Assembly (NCBI RefSeq): GCF_020176695.1
Contig: NZ_JAIWIA010000031.1
Coordinates: 1 to 51,722 of the forward strand
DNA: 51,722 nt
From: Massilia sp. MS-15
Lineage (GTDB): Bacteria > Pseudomonadota > Gammaproteobacteria > Burkholderiales > Burkholderiaceae_D
Direction: 5' to 3'
Part shown: piece by piece, positions 51,665-51,722 of the stretch
How positions within the stretch are numbered: the first letter of the stretch is position 1
Layout: each line of letters starts with the position of its first letter
Made by a program: the position numbers and the translations under genes
The notes under the pieces: generated by a model
What the model was told of the DNA's origin: nothing
The model's database searches: none
Seen by the model: the letters and a program-made list of their open reading frames with translations, nothing else

Positions 51665-51722
51665 ATGTCGGCTCATATCCGTGAAAACATGAGTGAACAA
51701 CGGGACGCGCAACGCGAGGTGA
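51665..51722 (+). CDS. Start of a further ORF, cut by the window edge
   Basis: An ATG with AAAGGG nine nt upstream opens a frame (MSAHIRENMSEQRDAQREV) that is uninterrupted to the window end. Too short to identify. The 95 bases before it contain no other feature I can name. Confidence 0.45.
   Translation, partial: MSAHIRENMSEQRDAQREV

Overview
The window is a GC-rich, densely coded, non-mobile stretch of a betaproteobacterial chromosome. The gene set fits an Oxalobacteraceae of the Massilia/Telluria/Janthinobacterium group: a PhaM-type polyhydroxyalkanoate granule protein, PEP-CTERM surface proteins with sigma-54 promoters, TamA/TamB, QueC, a fused MnmC, many chemoreceptors and GAF/HD-GYP signalling proteins, and DUF3108/DUF3016/DUF2058 proteins. 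The placement is inferred from gene content and protein style; there is no 16S rRNA or other marker here. I found no tRNA, rRNA, insertion sequence, prophage or CRISPR array.

Layout. 1-3430: the 3' part of a MocR-type regulator, Tag glycosylase and an MnmC oxidoreductase whose methyltransferase half looks worn away. 3520-5909: a minimal histidine kinase coupled to a REC-TPR regulator. 5925-8695: PhaM and a DUF3108 pair. 8864-13783: a three-gene SMC-kleisin-KITE condensin operon (MksFEB / JetABC-like) with no fourth nuclease gene. 13784-15960: a palindromic element, a membrane protein, a Pro/His-rich small protein, a bidirectional terminator and a PEP-CTERM gene with a sigma-54 promoter. 15961-22280: tamA-tamB. 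22444-24785: queC and a PAS chemoreceptor. 25079-30149: small proteins, a double-GAF histidine kinase and a converging REC-DUF3369-HD-GYP protein. 30340-34030: a Nei-family glycosylase, a DUF3016 protein and an ECF sigma / membrane anti-sigma / periplasmic effector operon. 34168-40422: envelope genes, including two PQQ-type sugar dehydrogenases, a YdjM-like protein, a lipoprotein pair and a YcbK-like peptidase. 40596-47544: an M16 peptidase, two serine beta-lactamase-fold hydrolases, a YecD-like hydrolase and an LLM flavoenzyme. 47683-51722: a Ser/Gly/Thr repeat protein, a second chemoreceptor, a second PEP-CTERM gene, a DUF2058 protein and the start of one more ORF.

Two points stand out. First, the condensin-like operon has intact ATPase motifs but no JetD/MksG partner, and a perfect 14-bp palindrome lies upstream. 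Second, the two PEP-CTERM genes, about 35 kb apart, share an identical 16-bp -24/-12 sigma-54 promoter, and each has a TGT-N11-ACA element 60-100 bp upstream that would suit an NtrC-type activator such as PrsR. Other notable items are the reduced MnmC, REP-like hairpins, and an inverted repeat that covers the start of the second chemoreceptor gene.
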